This document shows positions 6,498-14,381 of a DNA stretch of 30,874 bases, one piece after another. Each line of letters begins with the position of its first letter. The first letter of the stretch is position 1. The stretch lies in IMG/VR virus record IMGVR_UViG_3300020192_000058, positions 1 to 30,874 of that record. One strand, 5' to 3'. The notes beneath the pieces are model-generated. The model was not told the DNA's origin. It did no database searches and was given only the letters and a program-made list of their open reading frames with translations. Position numbers and translations under genes: made by a program. Source of the DNA: a virus.

Positions 6498-8566
6498 CTT
6501 TTTACGACACCGCCAAGCAACTCCAACGCGTCGGGATCTCAACGATCCCTTGCAAGGCCGGCAAGCTGGCAGCCATTAAATGGGGCGACTACGAGGCCCG
6601 CCAGCCCACCGACGGGGAGCTGGTGGACTGGTTCGAGCTCGATCAACCGGTTGCCATGGCCCTCATTGGTGGGCGGGTAAACTGCCTCGATTTCGACGAA
6701 AAATACTCCGCGGGCATTTTCCACCGCTACCAAGTGCGGGCTGATGAAACCGGGCTCGGCGGTCTGGTACGCGAGCTTTTGCGTCAGCGCACCCCATCAG
6801 GTGGATACCATCTCGTTTGGATTTGTGAATCCAACAAGCCCATTCGGAGCCTGAAGCTCGCATCAAAGGCCAACCATGAAACGATGGTCGAAACACGGGG
6901 CGCCGGCGGGTATTTTCTCATCTCACCGAGTCCAGGCTACGAAATTGAGGCAGGATCGTTCTCCGACATCCCTAAAATTTCAGTCGAAGATCGGGACGCG
7001 CTTTTGGATCTTGCCCGAACTTTCGATGAACGCGAACGTCCCAAGGAGGTCGGACCGACCTCGCCTCTGCCGGCTGTAAGCGGGGAGAGTCCAGCGGACG
7101 ACTACGACCGCAACGCAGATGTGCCGGCGTTGCTGCGGAAGCACGGCTGGAAGCCCGCAGGCCGGTCCGACAAATATTGGACAAGGCCAGGCAAGGAGCG
7201 CGGCGTAAGCGCAACGTGGAACGTGGTTCCGGGGAGATTTTACGTGTTCTCGAGCTCAACCAGCCTGGAGCAGGGGCACGTTTATCGACCGGCATGGCTA
7301 TACGCGGCATTGGAGTGCGGGGGCGACTACGCCAAGGCGGCTGGCGAATTGCGCCGGCAGGGGTTCGGTGGAGTCCGAGCCAACCACGCGCCAAAGACGC
7401 TCACTCAGTACATCGATGACGCAGAGATTGTGGATATGCAGATCGGTCCCGCGGAGCATGATGATCCAACATTTATCGAGGGCGTCGACCCATCTGGTCA
7501 GGCTCCAACAACGGAATCCGAGGATGACCGTATCCGCCGAATGTTGCATGCCCGCCGGTTTGATCCATCAATCAAGCCTCCTGAAATCCGGGTAGTTTTC
7601 ACCATTAAAGGTTCAGTTGTTTCTACAGTTGGCAACTTGACAGCCATCGTTGCACCTCCCAAAGTCGGGAAGACGGCCTACGTAAGCGCGATCGTGGCAG
7701 CGACCATGACCCCGAATCCGGCAGATGTGGATTTGTTAGGTGTGGTCGGATACAATGCGCGCGGGCTGGGCGTACTGATGATCGACACCGAACAAGCTCC
7801 AGATGATTTTTGGCACAGCGTAAATCGCTCGAGGCAGCGGGCTCGAACGGAGGCTATGCCTGATTGGCTGGAGGCCTACACGGTGGCAGATCTGCCGGCA
7901 CCGATCGCGCGGCGTGCCGTTGGCATCAAGATGGCCGACATGGCGGAGCAGCATGGCGGGTTATGGGCCATCATTATAGATGGCGTGGCGGATCTCGTCT
8001 TGGATGTTAATGATGCTGCTGAATGCAATGCGCTGGTGGCCGAGCTGCACGGGCTAGCAATCAGGCACTCCTGCGCCATTGTTTGCGTGCTTCATCTCAA
8101 CCCCGGCAGCGATAAGGCACGAGGGCATCTCGGCTCTCAAATAGAGCGAAAGGCGGAGTCCAATCTCAAAATCGACAAGGACGACGCCGTATCAATAGTC
8201 TGGTCGAATAAACAGCGGCGCGCCCCAATCGACAAGGCGTTTGGGCCACGATTTGCGTGGTCCGATGATGCCAAAATGCACGTCACAATTGCAGGGGATG
8301 ATACCGGCATGACCCGAAAGGATCAGCGCAAGGTGATGGAGTGGGTCGAAATCGCCCAATCGGTGTTTCGCCCAGGCGTCCCGCCAATGCCCTGGACCGC
8401 CTTGGCTGAGGCCCTTCAGGAGGCACGCAGGACCGCGAACGGGGCACCATCTCCGGACACTGTACGGCGCTGGATCAACGAGATGAAACGGCTGGGAATC
8501 ATCTCGGTTTCCTTTGGCTCCTACAGCTTATCTCAAGTCATTTCTGATACTAAAGCAAATGATTAA
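6494..8566 (+). CDS. Bifunctional primase-polymerase / RecA-like replicative helicase
   Basis: The 690-residue protein joins two replication activities. Residues 1-180 are a prim-pol domain: LDFDE at 65-69 supplies metal-binding acids, TPSGGYHLVW is at 100-109, and ETRGAGGYFL at 133-142 is the typical 'ETRG.GGY' signature. A linker follows. About residues 370-620 then form a RecA-fold ATPase of the RepA/DnaB type, with Walker A APPKVGKT (K393), DTEQ shortly after, and Walker B WAIIIDG (D496). The last 80 residues resemble a winged helix (TVRRWINEMKRLGIISVS). It would synthesise primers and unwind DNA at the phage origin. The repeat-rich segment immediately downstream (8578-8764) is the obvious candidate for that origin. 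Confidence 0.92.
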   Translation: MTFYDTAKQLQRVGISTIPCKAGKLAAIKWGDYEARQPTDGELVDWFELDQPVAMALIGGRVNCLDFDEKYSAGIFHRYQVRADETGLGGLVRELLRQRTPSGGYHLVWICESNKPIRSLKLASKANHETMVETRGAGGYFLISPSPGYEIEAGSFSDIPKISVEDRDALLDLARTFDERERPKEVGPTSPLPAVSGESPADDYDRNADVPALLRKHGWKPAGRSDKYWTRPGKERGVSATWNVVPGRFYVFSSSTSLEQGHVYRPAWLYAALECGGDYAKAAGELRRQGFGGVRANHAPKTLTQYIDDAEIVDMQIGPAEHDDPTFIEGVDPSGQAPTTESEDDRIRRMLHARRFDPSIKPPEIRVVFTIKGSVVSTVGNLTAIVAPPKVGKTAYVSAIVAATMTPNPADVDLLGVVGYNARGLGVLMIDTEQAPDDFWHSVNRSRQRARTEAMPDWLEAYTVADLPAPIARRAVGIKMADMAEQHGGLWAIIIDGVADLVLDVNDAAECNALVAELHGLAIRHSCAIVCVLHLNPGSDKARGHLGSQIERKAESNLKIDKDDAVSIVWSNKQRRAPIDKAFGPRFAWSDDAKMHVTIAGDDTGMTRKDQRKVMEWVEIAQSVFRPGVPPMPWTALAEALQEARRTANGAPSPDTVRRWINEMKRLGIISVSFGSYSLSQVISDTKAND

Positions 8567-8577
8567 AAGTGACACTT

Positions 8578-8764
8578 ACCCTTATTTACCCTTAAGTAAG
8601 GGTAAGTGTAAGGGTAAGGGTATATGCATCATGACTCATTTACCCTTAACCCTTATCCACCCTTATTCCTACCCTTATGCGGGCCTACCCTTATTACCCT
8701 TACGCCCCCCCTATATATAGGGGGGCGTGTAAGGGTAAGGGTAAGTGTGAGGGTACCCTTACCC
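8578..8764. repeat. ACCCTTA/TAAGGGT repeat array, candidate replication origin
   Basis: This is non-coding DNA between the primase-helicase gene and 8844. The heptamer ACCCTTA occurs exactly at 8578, 8588, 8642, 8649, 8659, 8671, 8687, 8696 and 8755, and its complement TAAGGGT at 8597, 8609, 8615, 8730 and 8736. A near copy, TGAGGGT, is at 8748. Copies lie in both orientations, forming large dyads around 8621-8641 and around a perfect palindrome CCCCCCTATATATAGGGGGG (8706-8725). Clustered short repeats beside a replication protein gene are typical of iteron origins. G-runs from 8720 to 8753 could also form a quadruplex. Function is inferred from position and structure. From 8765 to 8843 I see nothing specific. 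Confidence 0.6.
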
Positions 8765-8843
8765 GCACCAATGCCTCTGCCCCACCCAAATCCACCCAAA
8801 ACGTAACACCTGCAATCCGCAATATCTTTTCACAGGCAACCAA

Positions 8844-9230
8844 ATGACAATACCAAAACAATTCACACAAGTACTCCCACCGACCGCCGGCCTGACATTC
8901 GGCGAGGCCGACGCACCACAATGGGTCGCCGTGCGTTTCGACGGCCAAATCGACATTCGCTCGGGAATGTCTCCCTACTCACTCAAAACCATCGCACGAT
9001 GGCCCGGCAATTGGGCATGGTGCCTCCATTCCGAGCTCATGGGGGTGATTGAGCGGGGAACGGCCGAAAACCCCGCCACGGCGACGGAACCACCCAGCGA
9101 CCCCCATTTGCCGGCCAAGTACGATGCTTGCGATGAGCTCTGGAAAGACTTCTCGGCAATGTGGGACGAGGCCAGACGGCTGAACGCACTCATGGCTGAT
9201 GTGCTCAAGCGCATGGAGGGTCCTCGATGA
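8844..9230 (+). CDS. Hypothetical phage protein (128 aa)
   Basis: No family recognised. The N-terminal half is Trp-rich and beta-like (APQWVAVRFDGQIDIR, ARWPGNWAWCLH). A Pro-rich linker (about residues 75-90) leads to a C-terminal helix of heptad type (ELWKDFSAMWDEARRLN). There is no Shine-Dalgarno sequence before the ATG. It is the first gene after the repeat array, and its stop overlaps the next start by four bases, so it probably heads a short three-gene cluster before the packaging genes. Confidence 0.7.
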   Translation: MTIPKQFTQVLPPTAGLTFGEADAPQWVAVRFDGQIDIRSGMSPYSLKTIARWPGNWAWCLHSELMGVIERGTAENPATATEPPSDPHLPAKYDACDELWKDFSAMWDEARRLNALMADVLKRMEGPR

Positions 9231-9445
9231 GCTCAGCAAACGACCCCGTAATCCTCATCAGCTCCGCCGATTCCGAGCCCATACTCATCACTGCACCCAC
9301 CTCGTTCACCTTCACCAACGACGCTGGCGAGGTCGGCACACTATCATGGCACGATGGCACGTTTCGCTTTTCAGGCAATGCTGATGCCTCGGCCCGCGTC
9401 TTCTTTGATGCCCTAAACCAATTATCAAAAACAATCACTCGATGA
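9227..9445 (+). CDS. Hypothetical small beta-rich protein (72 aa)
   Basis: Function unknown. The sequence alternates hydrophobic and polar residues as in a small beta sheet (NDPVILISSADSEPILITA, FTFTNDAGEVGTLSWHDG) and ends in a short helix (ASARVFFDALNQL). No Cys, catalytic motif or membrane segment is visible. Overlaps of four bases at both ends argue that it is translated together with its neighbours. Confidence 0.65.
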   Translation: MSSANDPVILISSADSEPILITAPTSFTFTNDAGEVGTLSWHDGTFRFSGNADASARVFFDALNQLSKTITR

Positions 9446-9930
9446 GCACACACCCTGATGCCTGCACCCAATTCCCCTACTCGGATGTGGAGAGCAGCAT
9501 CGACGGTCCACCCTCCGACCCCAACGAACTACGCGATGCAGCCTACAGTATAGCGGCACGTGGCGCACACGAGTACATGCGATGGCTCATCCTCGGACCA
9601 TCGCATGCAGGCATCACATGCACCCAGTCACCGTACATGCCGATCATCGCCAAGCGCGCTGTCGCCGCCGCTTGGGTTATCGACCCTTCACTATTCGCCG
9701 GTCGCTCCATGCGCCACGTAGCTCGCGCTGTCGGCATGAGTAAGTCACAATTGGATACGCTGATCCTTCAATTCTCATTCATATTCCGGATGCACGGACG
9801 CGGACAGATGCCCGTATCCAGACGTGCACTATACATCAGCAGGCCAACCAACCCGCGACTGCAACGCGCAGATGCAGCCTGCCACCGAGGGCGATCAGCC
9901 AAATCGCTCCGTGGTCGCGCAAAACCCTAG
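9442..9930 (+). CDS. Helix-turn-helix-like protein, possible regulator
   Basis: The 162-residue protein has a Cys/Tyr-rich N-terminal region, a helical middle, and about residues 87-112 a segment GRSMRHVARAVGMSKSQLD that reads as a helix-turn-helix (helix, GMSK turn, recognition helix). The last 35 residues are very basic and low in order. Such a protein directly before the terminase genes could be a late-gene regulator or a DNA-binding packaging accessory; both are inference. The start overlaps the preceding stop by four bases. The codon pattern of the basic tail looks less typical than the rest, so a C-terminal alteration is possible. Confidence 0.65.
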   Translation: MSTHPDACTQFPYSDVESSIDGPPSDPNELRDAAYSIAARGAHEYMRWLILGPSHAGITCTQSPYMPIIAKRAVAAAWVIDPSLFAGRSMRHVARAVGMSKSQLDTLILQFSFIFRMHGRGQMPVSRRALYISRPTNPRLQRADAACHRGRSAKSLRGRAKP

Positions 9931-10072
9931 TCAATTGCAATGCAACAGGCCTAGTGCCACCCCCATGCGAAAGGAATCTCTTTGGTAAAACAACTCGTTG
10001 GCTGGGTCCGCGACAGCCCACCGTTTACTCGCACGGCAGTTTCCGAAACATCTTCCCACTCCCACAACTAAC
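9931..10072. other. Spacer before the terminase genes
   Basis: This is the largest gap in the right part of the accessory region, just upstream of the small terminase gene. In lambda-like phages the cos site and terminase-binding sites can lie near this gene, but I recognise no cos-like overhang, clear promoter or terminator. The only structure noted is a weak inverted repeat, GGCTG with CAGCC nine bases later, near 10000-10018. Confidence 0.3.
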
Positions 10073-10681
10073 ATGCAACAAGATAGCGACACTTTGACGC
10101 CTCATGACGTAAGGAAATTGCAACGAAAGATGCAACAAGGCATCCCGTTGACCGCGGAGGAGAGTGAGGCGGTTGCAGCAACTGCCGGCAAGCCGACCCT
10201 GTTTGCGCAAAACCAAACCGAACTTGCCGCTGCGCTCGGAGTATCACGGAGGTCGATACTGGTATGGTCCAAGCAAGGGGCGCCGAGGCCCAGGCCGAAC
10301 GGCCACTACGAAATAGCCGCGTGGCAAAAGTGGGTGCGTGACAACGGGAGGAATGAAAAGGCGACGTCGGCACGTTCCGGCAAGGGAGGTGGGATCGCCC
10401 AAACCAAACTCAAGGCGACGGCCCGGAAACTACAGCTCCAAAACGAAAAGCTTGAAGCGGAGATTGGCATCCTGAAGCGCGACTACCTGAAGCGCGATGA
10501 GGTCGAGACCGAGATTGCGCAACTGATCGTTGGGGCTCGCACCGTTGGCGAGCAGATGCCGGCGGCGCTTGCACCGCAACTTGCCGGGCTCGACATCCCG
10601 CAGATCGAGATCCGGCTTCGGCAGTGGTGGGATGAATACTGCGAGAAGCTGCACCGAGGGGCGGCGGTGGACGACGTATGA
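10073..10681 (+). CDS. Terminase small subunit (Nu1-like)
   Basis: This 202-residue DNA-packaging protein would recognise phage DNA and recruit the large terminase subunit. Residues 45-80 form a winged helix-turn-helix of the Nu1/MerR type (TELAAALGVSRRSILVWS, with the wing GHYEIAAWQKWV). A Gly/Lys-rich linker follows, then a coiled coil (KLQLQNEKLEAEIGILKRDY). The C-terminal segment has the pattern LAGLDIPQIEIRLRQWWDE, expected to contact the large subunit. An upstream TTG at 9998 would lengthen the protein, but the ATG at 10073 begins nearer the conserved part. There is no Shine-Dalgarno sequence. The stop overlaps the large terminase start (ATGA), supporting the pairing. Confidence 0.88.
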   Translation: MQQDSDTLTPHDVRKLQRKMQQGIPLTAEESEAVAATAGKPTLFAQNQTELAAALGVSRRSILVWSKQGAPRPRPNGHYEIAAWQKWVRDNGRNEKATSARSGKGGGIAQTKLKATARKLQLQNEKLEAEIGILKRDYLKRDEVETEIAQLIVGARTVGEQMPAALAPQLAGLDIPQIEIRLRQWWDEYCEKLHRGAAVDDV

Positions 10682-12501
10682 GCCTGAGAATATACTGGTG
10701 CCGGCGATGGAAGCCAGCCGACCGTAGGCAGCCATGGCTGTGGGCGGAGGATCACGTGATTGTTGATGCTACGAGTCCGATGCCTGGCAAGTGGCGCTCG
10801 GACAATTCGCCATGGGTAAAGGGTTTCCTCGAAGCGTTCTCGGACCCGAATGTAAGCGAACTTGTAACGATGTGTTCGGCGCAATCGGCGAAGACCCAGA
10901 TGGTTATGGTTGCGCTGTTCTGGGCCGTGGCTGAATCGCCGGGGCCGATACAGTGGGTCATGGCGGCAGCGGATGAAGCGAAGGAGTTTGCGCGAACACG
11001 ACTCATCCCCGAGGTGCTGAATTGTAAGCCGGTCGCCGCACTGCTTGCGTCGGAACCGGGGCTTACGTCCATCGACTTCATTGGGTCGGCGTTCCTGATG
11101 ACTGGAGCAAACAGCAAATCAAAGCTCCAGTCGAATCCGAAGCGTTATCTATTTCTCGATGAAGTCCGGAACTATCCGCCCGGTGCATACGAGATGGTGC
11201 GCAAGCGCGTGAGAGCGTTTCGCAACTCGAAGATCTGCACGATTTCGACGCCGGACAAAACGAATGACCACGTTCACCGCGCCTACCTCGCTGGAAATCA
11301 GCAGTGCTGGCACTTCGCTTGTCCGGCGTGTGGGCATGAGCAGCAGCTCCATTTTCGGCAGTTCAAGTGGGATAAGAACGAGACGACGCGGCCGGAAGGG
11401 AGATGGGACTTTGACAAGCTTGCTGACACGATCCGGTTTGAGTGCGAAAAATGCGCACACCCGATCAAGGACACGCCGTCAAACCGGCGCATGATATGCG
11501 GGGGTGGATGGATCGCAATGAATCCGGACGCGCCACGAAACCGAGTATCCTTTCACTGGAACGCATTCCTTCCGCCGTGGGTAAGGTGGCGCGACAACGT
11601 GGTTGAGTTCATCACATCGTATTCAGTTCTCAAGAACGGTGATCACGAGTCGTACAAGTCGTTTATCAATGAGACGCTTGGAGAGCCATGGGAGGATCGG
11701 CTCAAGGAGGTTACTGACTTTGGGGCGCTGGAGCACAGGCGTGCATCGTATTCGCTGGGTGAACCGATGCCCGATGGGTGGGTTCCGATCCTTTCTATAG
11801 ATGTGCAGAAGGATCACTATCGATATGTGTGCCGCGCTGTTGGGCCGCTCGGGGCTTCGAGGCTTGTGGCATTCGGCAGGGTTACGGCCACGGCTGATGA
11901 TGCCGAGCTGGACGCGCTGCCGGACAAGTTAGGTGTTGATGCCGGGGATGTATGTATAGACTCAGGACACGCGGCGGCGAGGGTATATCGGATCTGTATG
12001 CGCAATGGGTGGAAGGCGTTCAAGGGTAACGACACTGAATACTTCACGGCAAAGATCAAAGATGCGGCTGGGTACGAGAAGAAAGTGCGGAGATTATGGG
12101 CTCTGGCCTATGTTGATCCGGCGTTGGGAATGAAGAGCGATGGACCGCGACGCCCGAAGCCGATCAAGCTTTTCCACTGGAGCAATCCAGGTATCAAGGA
12201 CGTAGTGGCTGAATGGATGGCAGGGCTGGGTCCTGACTGGTGTATTCCGAATGATGACACGGAACAGATGCGTGAGTACATTTCGCAGGTCACCGCACAA
12301 CGGCGGGTTGAGCAGGTTGATGCCAAGGGCACCGTGCGCCACGTCTGGGTGCAGACCCGCAGGGATAATCACTATGGCGACTGCGAGGAAATGATTGCGG
12401 TTGCGATGCTGGCCAAGCGGCTTGTCGGCCGGTCACCGGGTGATCCGAAGCCCGGGAAACCGGCGCCGGCGTCGGCTGAAGATACGAGCTACGAGGATTG
12501 A
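10678..12501 (+). CDS. Terminase large subunit (GpA type)
   Basis: This 607-residue packaging motor and nuclease cuts concatemers and pumps DNA into the prohead. The ATPase half shows CSAQSAKTQ at residues 66-74, the variant Walker A of the lambda gpA family. Walker B YLFLDEV is at 157-163 and the coupling motif ICTISTP at 186-192. A zinc-type pair follows (CPACG at 215-219, CEKC further on). In the nuclease half, ILSIDVQKD (D375), CIDSGHAA (D428) and GDCEEM (D568) give the three acidic metal ligands. GpA-type terminases usually cut at cos sites, so cohesive ends are likely. It forms an operon with the small subunit. Confidence 0.96.
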   Translation: MSLRIYWCRRWKPADRRQPWLWAEDHVIVDATSPMPGKWRSDNSPWVKGFLEAFSDPNVSELVTMCSAQSAKTQMVMVALFWAVAESPGPIQWVMAAADEAKEFARTRLIPEVLNCKPVAALLASEPGLTSIDFIGSAFLMTGANSKSKLQSNPKRYLFLDEVRNYPPGAYEMVRKRVRAFRNSKICTISTPDKTNDHVHRAYLAGNQQCWHFACPACGHEQQLHFRQFKWDKNETTRPEGRWDFDKLADTIRFECEKCAHPIKDTPSNRRMICGGGWIAMNPDAPRNRVSFHWNAFLPPWVRWRDNVVEFITSYSVLKNGDHESYKSFINETLGEPWEDRLKEVTDFGALEHRRASYSLGEPMPDGWVPILSIDVQKDHYRYVCRAVGPLGASRLVAFGRVTATADDAELDALPDKLGVDAGDVCIDSGHAAARVYRICMRNGWKAFKGNDTEYFTAKIKDAAGYEKKVRRLWALAYVDPALGMKSDGPRRPKPIKLFHWSNPGIKDVVAEWMAGLGPDWCIPNDDTEQMREYISQVTAQRRVEQVDAKGTVRHVWVQTRRDNHYGDCEEMIAVAMLAKRLVGRSPGDPKPGKPAPASAEDTSYED

Positions 12502-12507
12502 TCTGGT

Positions 12508-12533
12508 AAGCGGACAAGGCCGGTCATGGTAGG
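12508..12533 (+). promoter_or_regulatory. AAGCGGACA junction motif, copy 1
   Basis: AAGCGGACA (12508-12516), then 12 bases, then GTAGG directly before the ATG at 12534. The same arrangement recurs at 15228, 18669 and 28433. It sits in the gap between the large terminase and the gpW-like gene. It could be a phage-specific promoter or a translation signal; the spacing does not fit a sigma-70 promoter. Confidence 0.4.
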
Positions 12534-12806
12534 ATGACCGTCCAGGGAATATACGTTGGAATTGAAGAGCCTCAGCTCGTCGGAATGCGAGCTGATGTCC
12601 TTGCGCAGCTCACGCTTGCAAGGCAGGGCAAGAGGCTGAACGCGCTTTCAGGCGGAGGAAAATCGTTTGGCAAGCAGCTCATGAGCGTCGATGAATTGAA
12701 CCGCGAGTTGCTGGAGATCCGGCACGCACTGAAGAAGGCGAATCCAACGGTGCACGGACGGACGGTCCGCAGACTACACGCCGACTTTAGCCGCAACCTG
12801 CTGTAA
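12534..12806 (+). CDS. gpW-like head-tail connector protein
   Basis: This 90-residue protein lies exactly where lambda W lies, between the large terminase and the portal. Its middle and end follow the gpW pattern: ADVLAQLTLARQGKR (helix, then Gly-Lys-Arg hairpin), a short loop with GGGK, then SVDELNRELLEIRHALKK (second helix). gpW-type proteins sit under the portal after packaging, retain the DNA and prepare the neck for the tail. The first 18 residues are an extension not seen in lambda gpW, which is about 68 residues. Assignment rests on position and helix pattern. The ATG follows copy 1 of the AAGCGGACA motif. Confidence 0.72.
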   Translation: MTVQGIYVGIEEPQLVGMRADVLAQLTLARQGKRLNALSGGGKSFGKQLMSVDELNRELLEIRHALKKANPTVHGRTVRRLHADFSRNLL

Positions 12807-12809
12807 CCC

Positions 12810-14381
12810 ATGGCATCATTTATCGACCGCGCCCGCAAGGCACTCGCCAACGCAATCACGCCCGAAGTGTTGGAGCGGGAGGAGAACCGAGCCAAGGCAG
12901 CCGGCATCAAGCCGAACGAGTTTAACCGTGCCGTATCTACGGCTTTCAACTTTTACGAGGGCATCAAAGTCTCGAGGGAGCGGACGAGGATTCATACGAC
13001 GCTGTCGGATACGGACCAAACCAACTCCGCATTCGTCCGGCGCGAGCATGCCGGCATTGCGCGACACCTCTACGCCAACGACGGCATGACTCGTGGGTTG
13101 ATCAACGACATCAGCCGCTACACGGTTGGCTGCGGGATGAAGCCGCAGGGCACGAGCAGAAGTCAGGACTGGAACGATGCTGCTGAGGATTATTGGGAGG
13201 AGTGGGGCTACCGGGCCGACTACAACCGGCGCAACCATTTCGGCCGGCTTCAGTTTCTTTGGCAGGTGGGAGAGATCCGAGATGGCGACATCGGGATTGC
13301 GCTGGTCCGAGATGAGCAGGGCGGCCCCCAGGTGCAGAGCATTCGAGGCCACCGCATCGGCAATTTTGGGGAAGATACCGTTGGGCTGAAGGATGGCGTG
13401 CGACTGGATGGCAGCGACCGGCCGATGTCGTATCGGGTGCGGACGACAGCCGACCCGAAGAACGGAGACCCCGGCTTCCGTGAGATCCCGTCAAACTCGT
13501 TCATTCTCTTTTGCGAGCCACAGGAGACGGACGCGGATCGTGGGCTGACTGCGCTACATCATGCGATCAACCATGTGCGTGACAAAAAGGATACGATCGG
13601 GTTCGAGAAGACCGCGATCAAGAATTTGTCGGCATTCACTGCGGTCCTGAAAACCAAGTCTGGCACGACCGATGCCGACGACTGGAATGAGGATGCTGCA
13701 ACATCAACGGATCCAACGAACATCACCCTTGCACAGATGCAGAGCGGGCAGATCCCGGTAATATCGACCGAGGAAGATTTGCAGGCGTTCAGGAGTGATC
13801 GTCCATCGCCGGCCTTCATGGGTTTTCTTGAGTTTCTGATTCGCGAGATCGCCGCAGGACTTGGGATACCGTATGAGTTTGCGTGGAATTCGGAGAAGAT
13901 CGGCGGCGCGGTGGTTCGGTTTGTATTGGAGAAAGCACAGCGACGCTTCGATGAACGGCAGAAACATTTCGCAACCAAGGTTTTGCAGCGGATTTGGGGG
14001 TACGTGATCGCGGACGCAATCGCACGCGGTCGACTGCCCGATGATCCGCGCAAGTTTATCGTTGAGTGGCAGCCACCGGCAGCGATCACGGTTGATGCGG
14101 GGCGCGATGGCAACAGCGACCGGCAGGACGTGCTGATGGGGCTGATGTCGGAGTCGGATCACTACGCAATGCGAGGGCTCGACCGGCGCCGGAAGCGGAA
14201 CCTGATCGAGAACGAGGCGGACGACCTGCTGCTGCGTGCCAAGCGACTTGTCGATTCGCACGGCATCACGCTTGAGATGGCAATCCAGCTTCTCCGTCAG
14301 ACCGCGAGCAACCAATTCACAACGGCGTTTTCTCAGCCGAGCGGGAACGCCGGCCAACTTCCGCCGCCATCATCGCCATGA
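12810..14381 (+). CDS. Phage portal protein, lambda family
   Basis: This 523-residue protein would form the dodecameric ring at one capsid vertex, through which DNA enters and leaves and to which the neck binds. Characteristic segments are RHLYANDGMTRGLINDI (about residues 86-102), SRYTVGCGMKPQG, RHFxRLQFLWQ-like NHFGRLQFLWQ, GDIGIALVRDE, and later LIREIAAGLGIPYEFAWN. All of these match the lambda gpB family. Length agrees with the family's usual 480-560 residues. The C-terminal 40 residues are Gln/Ser/Pro-rich and probably disordered. The start is four bases after the gpW-like stop, without a Shine-Dalgarno sequence. The end overlaps the protease gene by four bases. Confidence 0.95.
   Translation: MASFIDRARKALANAITPEVLEREENRAKAAGIKPNEFNRAVSTAFNFYEGIKVSRERTRIHTTLSDTDQTNSAFVRREHAGIARHLYANDGMTRGLINDISRYTVGCGMKPQGTSRSQDWNDAAEDYWEEWGYRADYNRRNHFGRLQFLWQVGEIRDGDIGIALVRDEQGGPQVQSIRGHRIGNFGEDTVGLKDGVRLDGSDRPMSYRVRTTADPKNGDPGFREIPSNSFILFCEPQETDADRGLTALHHAINHVRDKKDTIGFEKTAIKNLSAFTAVLKTKSGTTDADDWNEDAATSTDPTNITLAQMQSGQIPVISTEEDLQAFRSDRPSPAFMGFLEFLIREIAAGLGIPYEFAWNSEKIGGAVVRFVLEKAQRRFDERQKHFATKVLQRIWGYVIADAIARGRLPDDPRKFIVEWQPPAAITVDAGRDGNSDRQDVLMGLMSESDHYAMRGLDRRRKRNLIENEADDLLLRAKRLVDSHGITLEMAIQLLRQTASNQFTTAFSQPSGNAGQLPPPSSP

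Noticed and set aside
8578-8764. CRISPR array
   Set aside because: Repeats are 7 bases, in both orientations and with irregular spacing; no regular repeat-spacer structure or cas gene.
8514-8806. Short + strand frames across the ACCCTTA array
   Set aside because: Their products are simple Pro/Leu/Tyr or Arg/Val repeats generated by the heptamers; there is no coupled start. The segment is better read as non-coding.
9998-10072. TTG-initiated N-terminal extension of the small terminase
   Set aside because: The added 25 residues show no conserved features, and the ATG at 10073 leaves the HTH domain complete.
12508-12540. Sigma-70 promoter reading of the AAGCGGACA motif
   Set aside because: CGGACA is a weak -35 match, and at a 16-18 base spacing no -10-like hexamer is present in any of the four copies.
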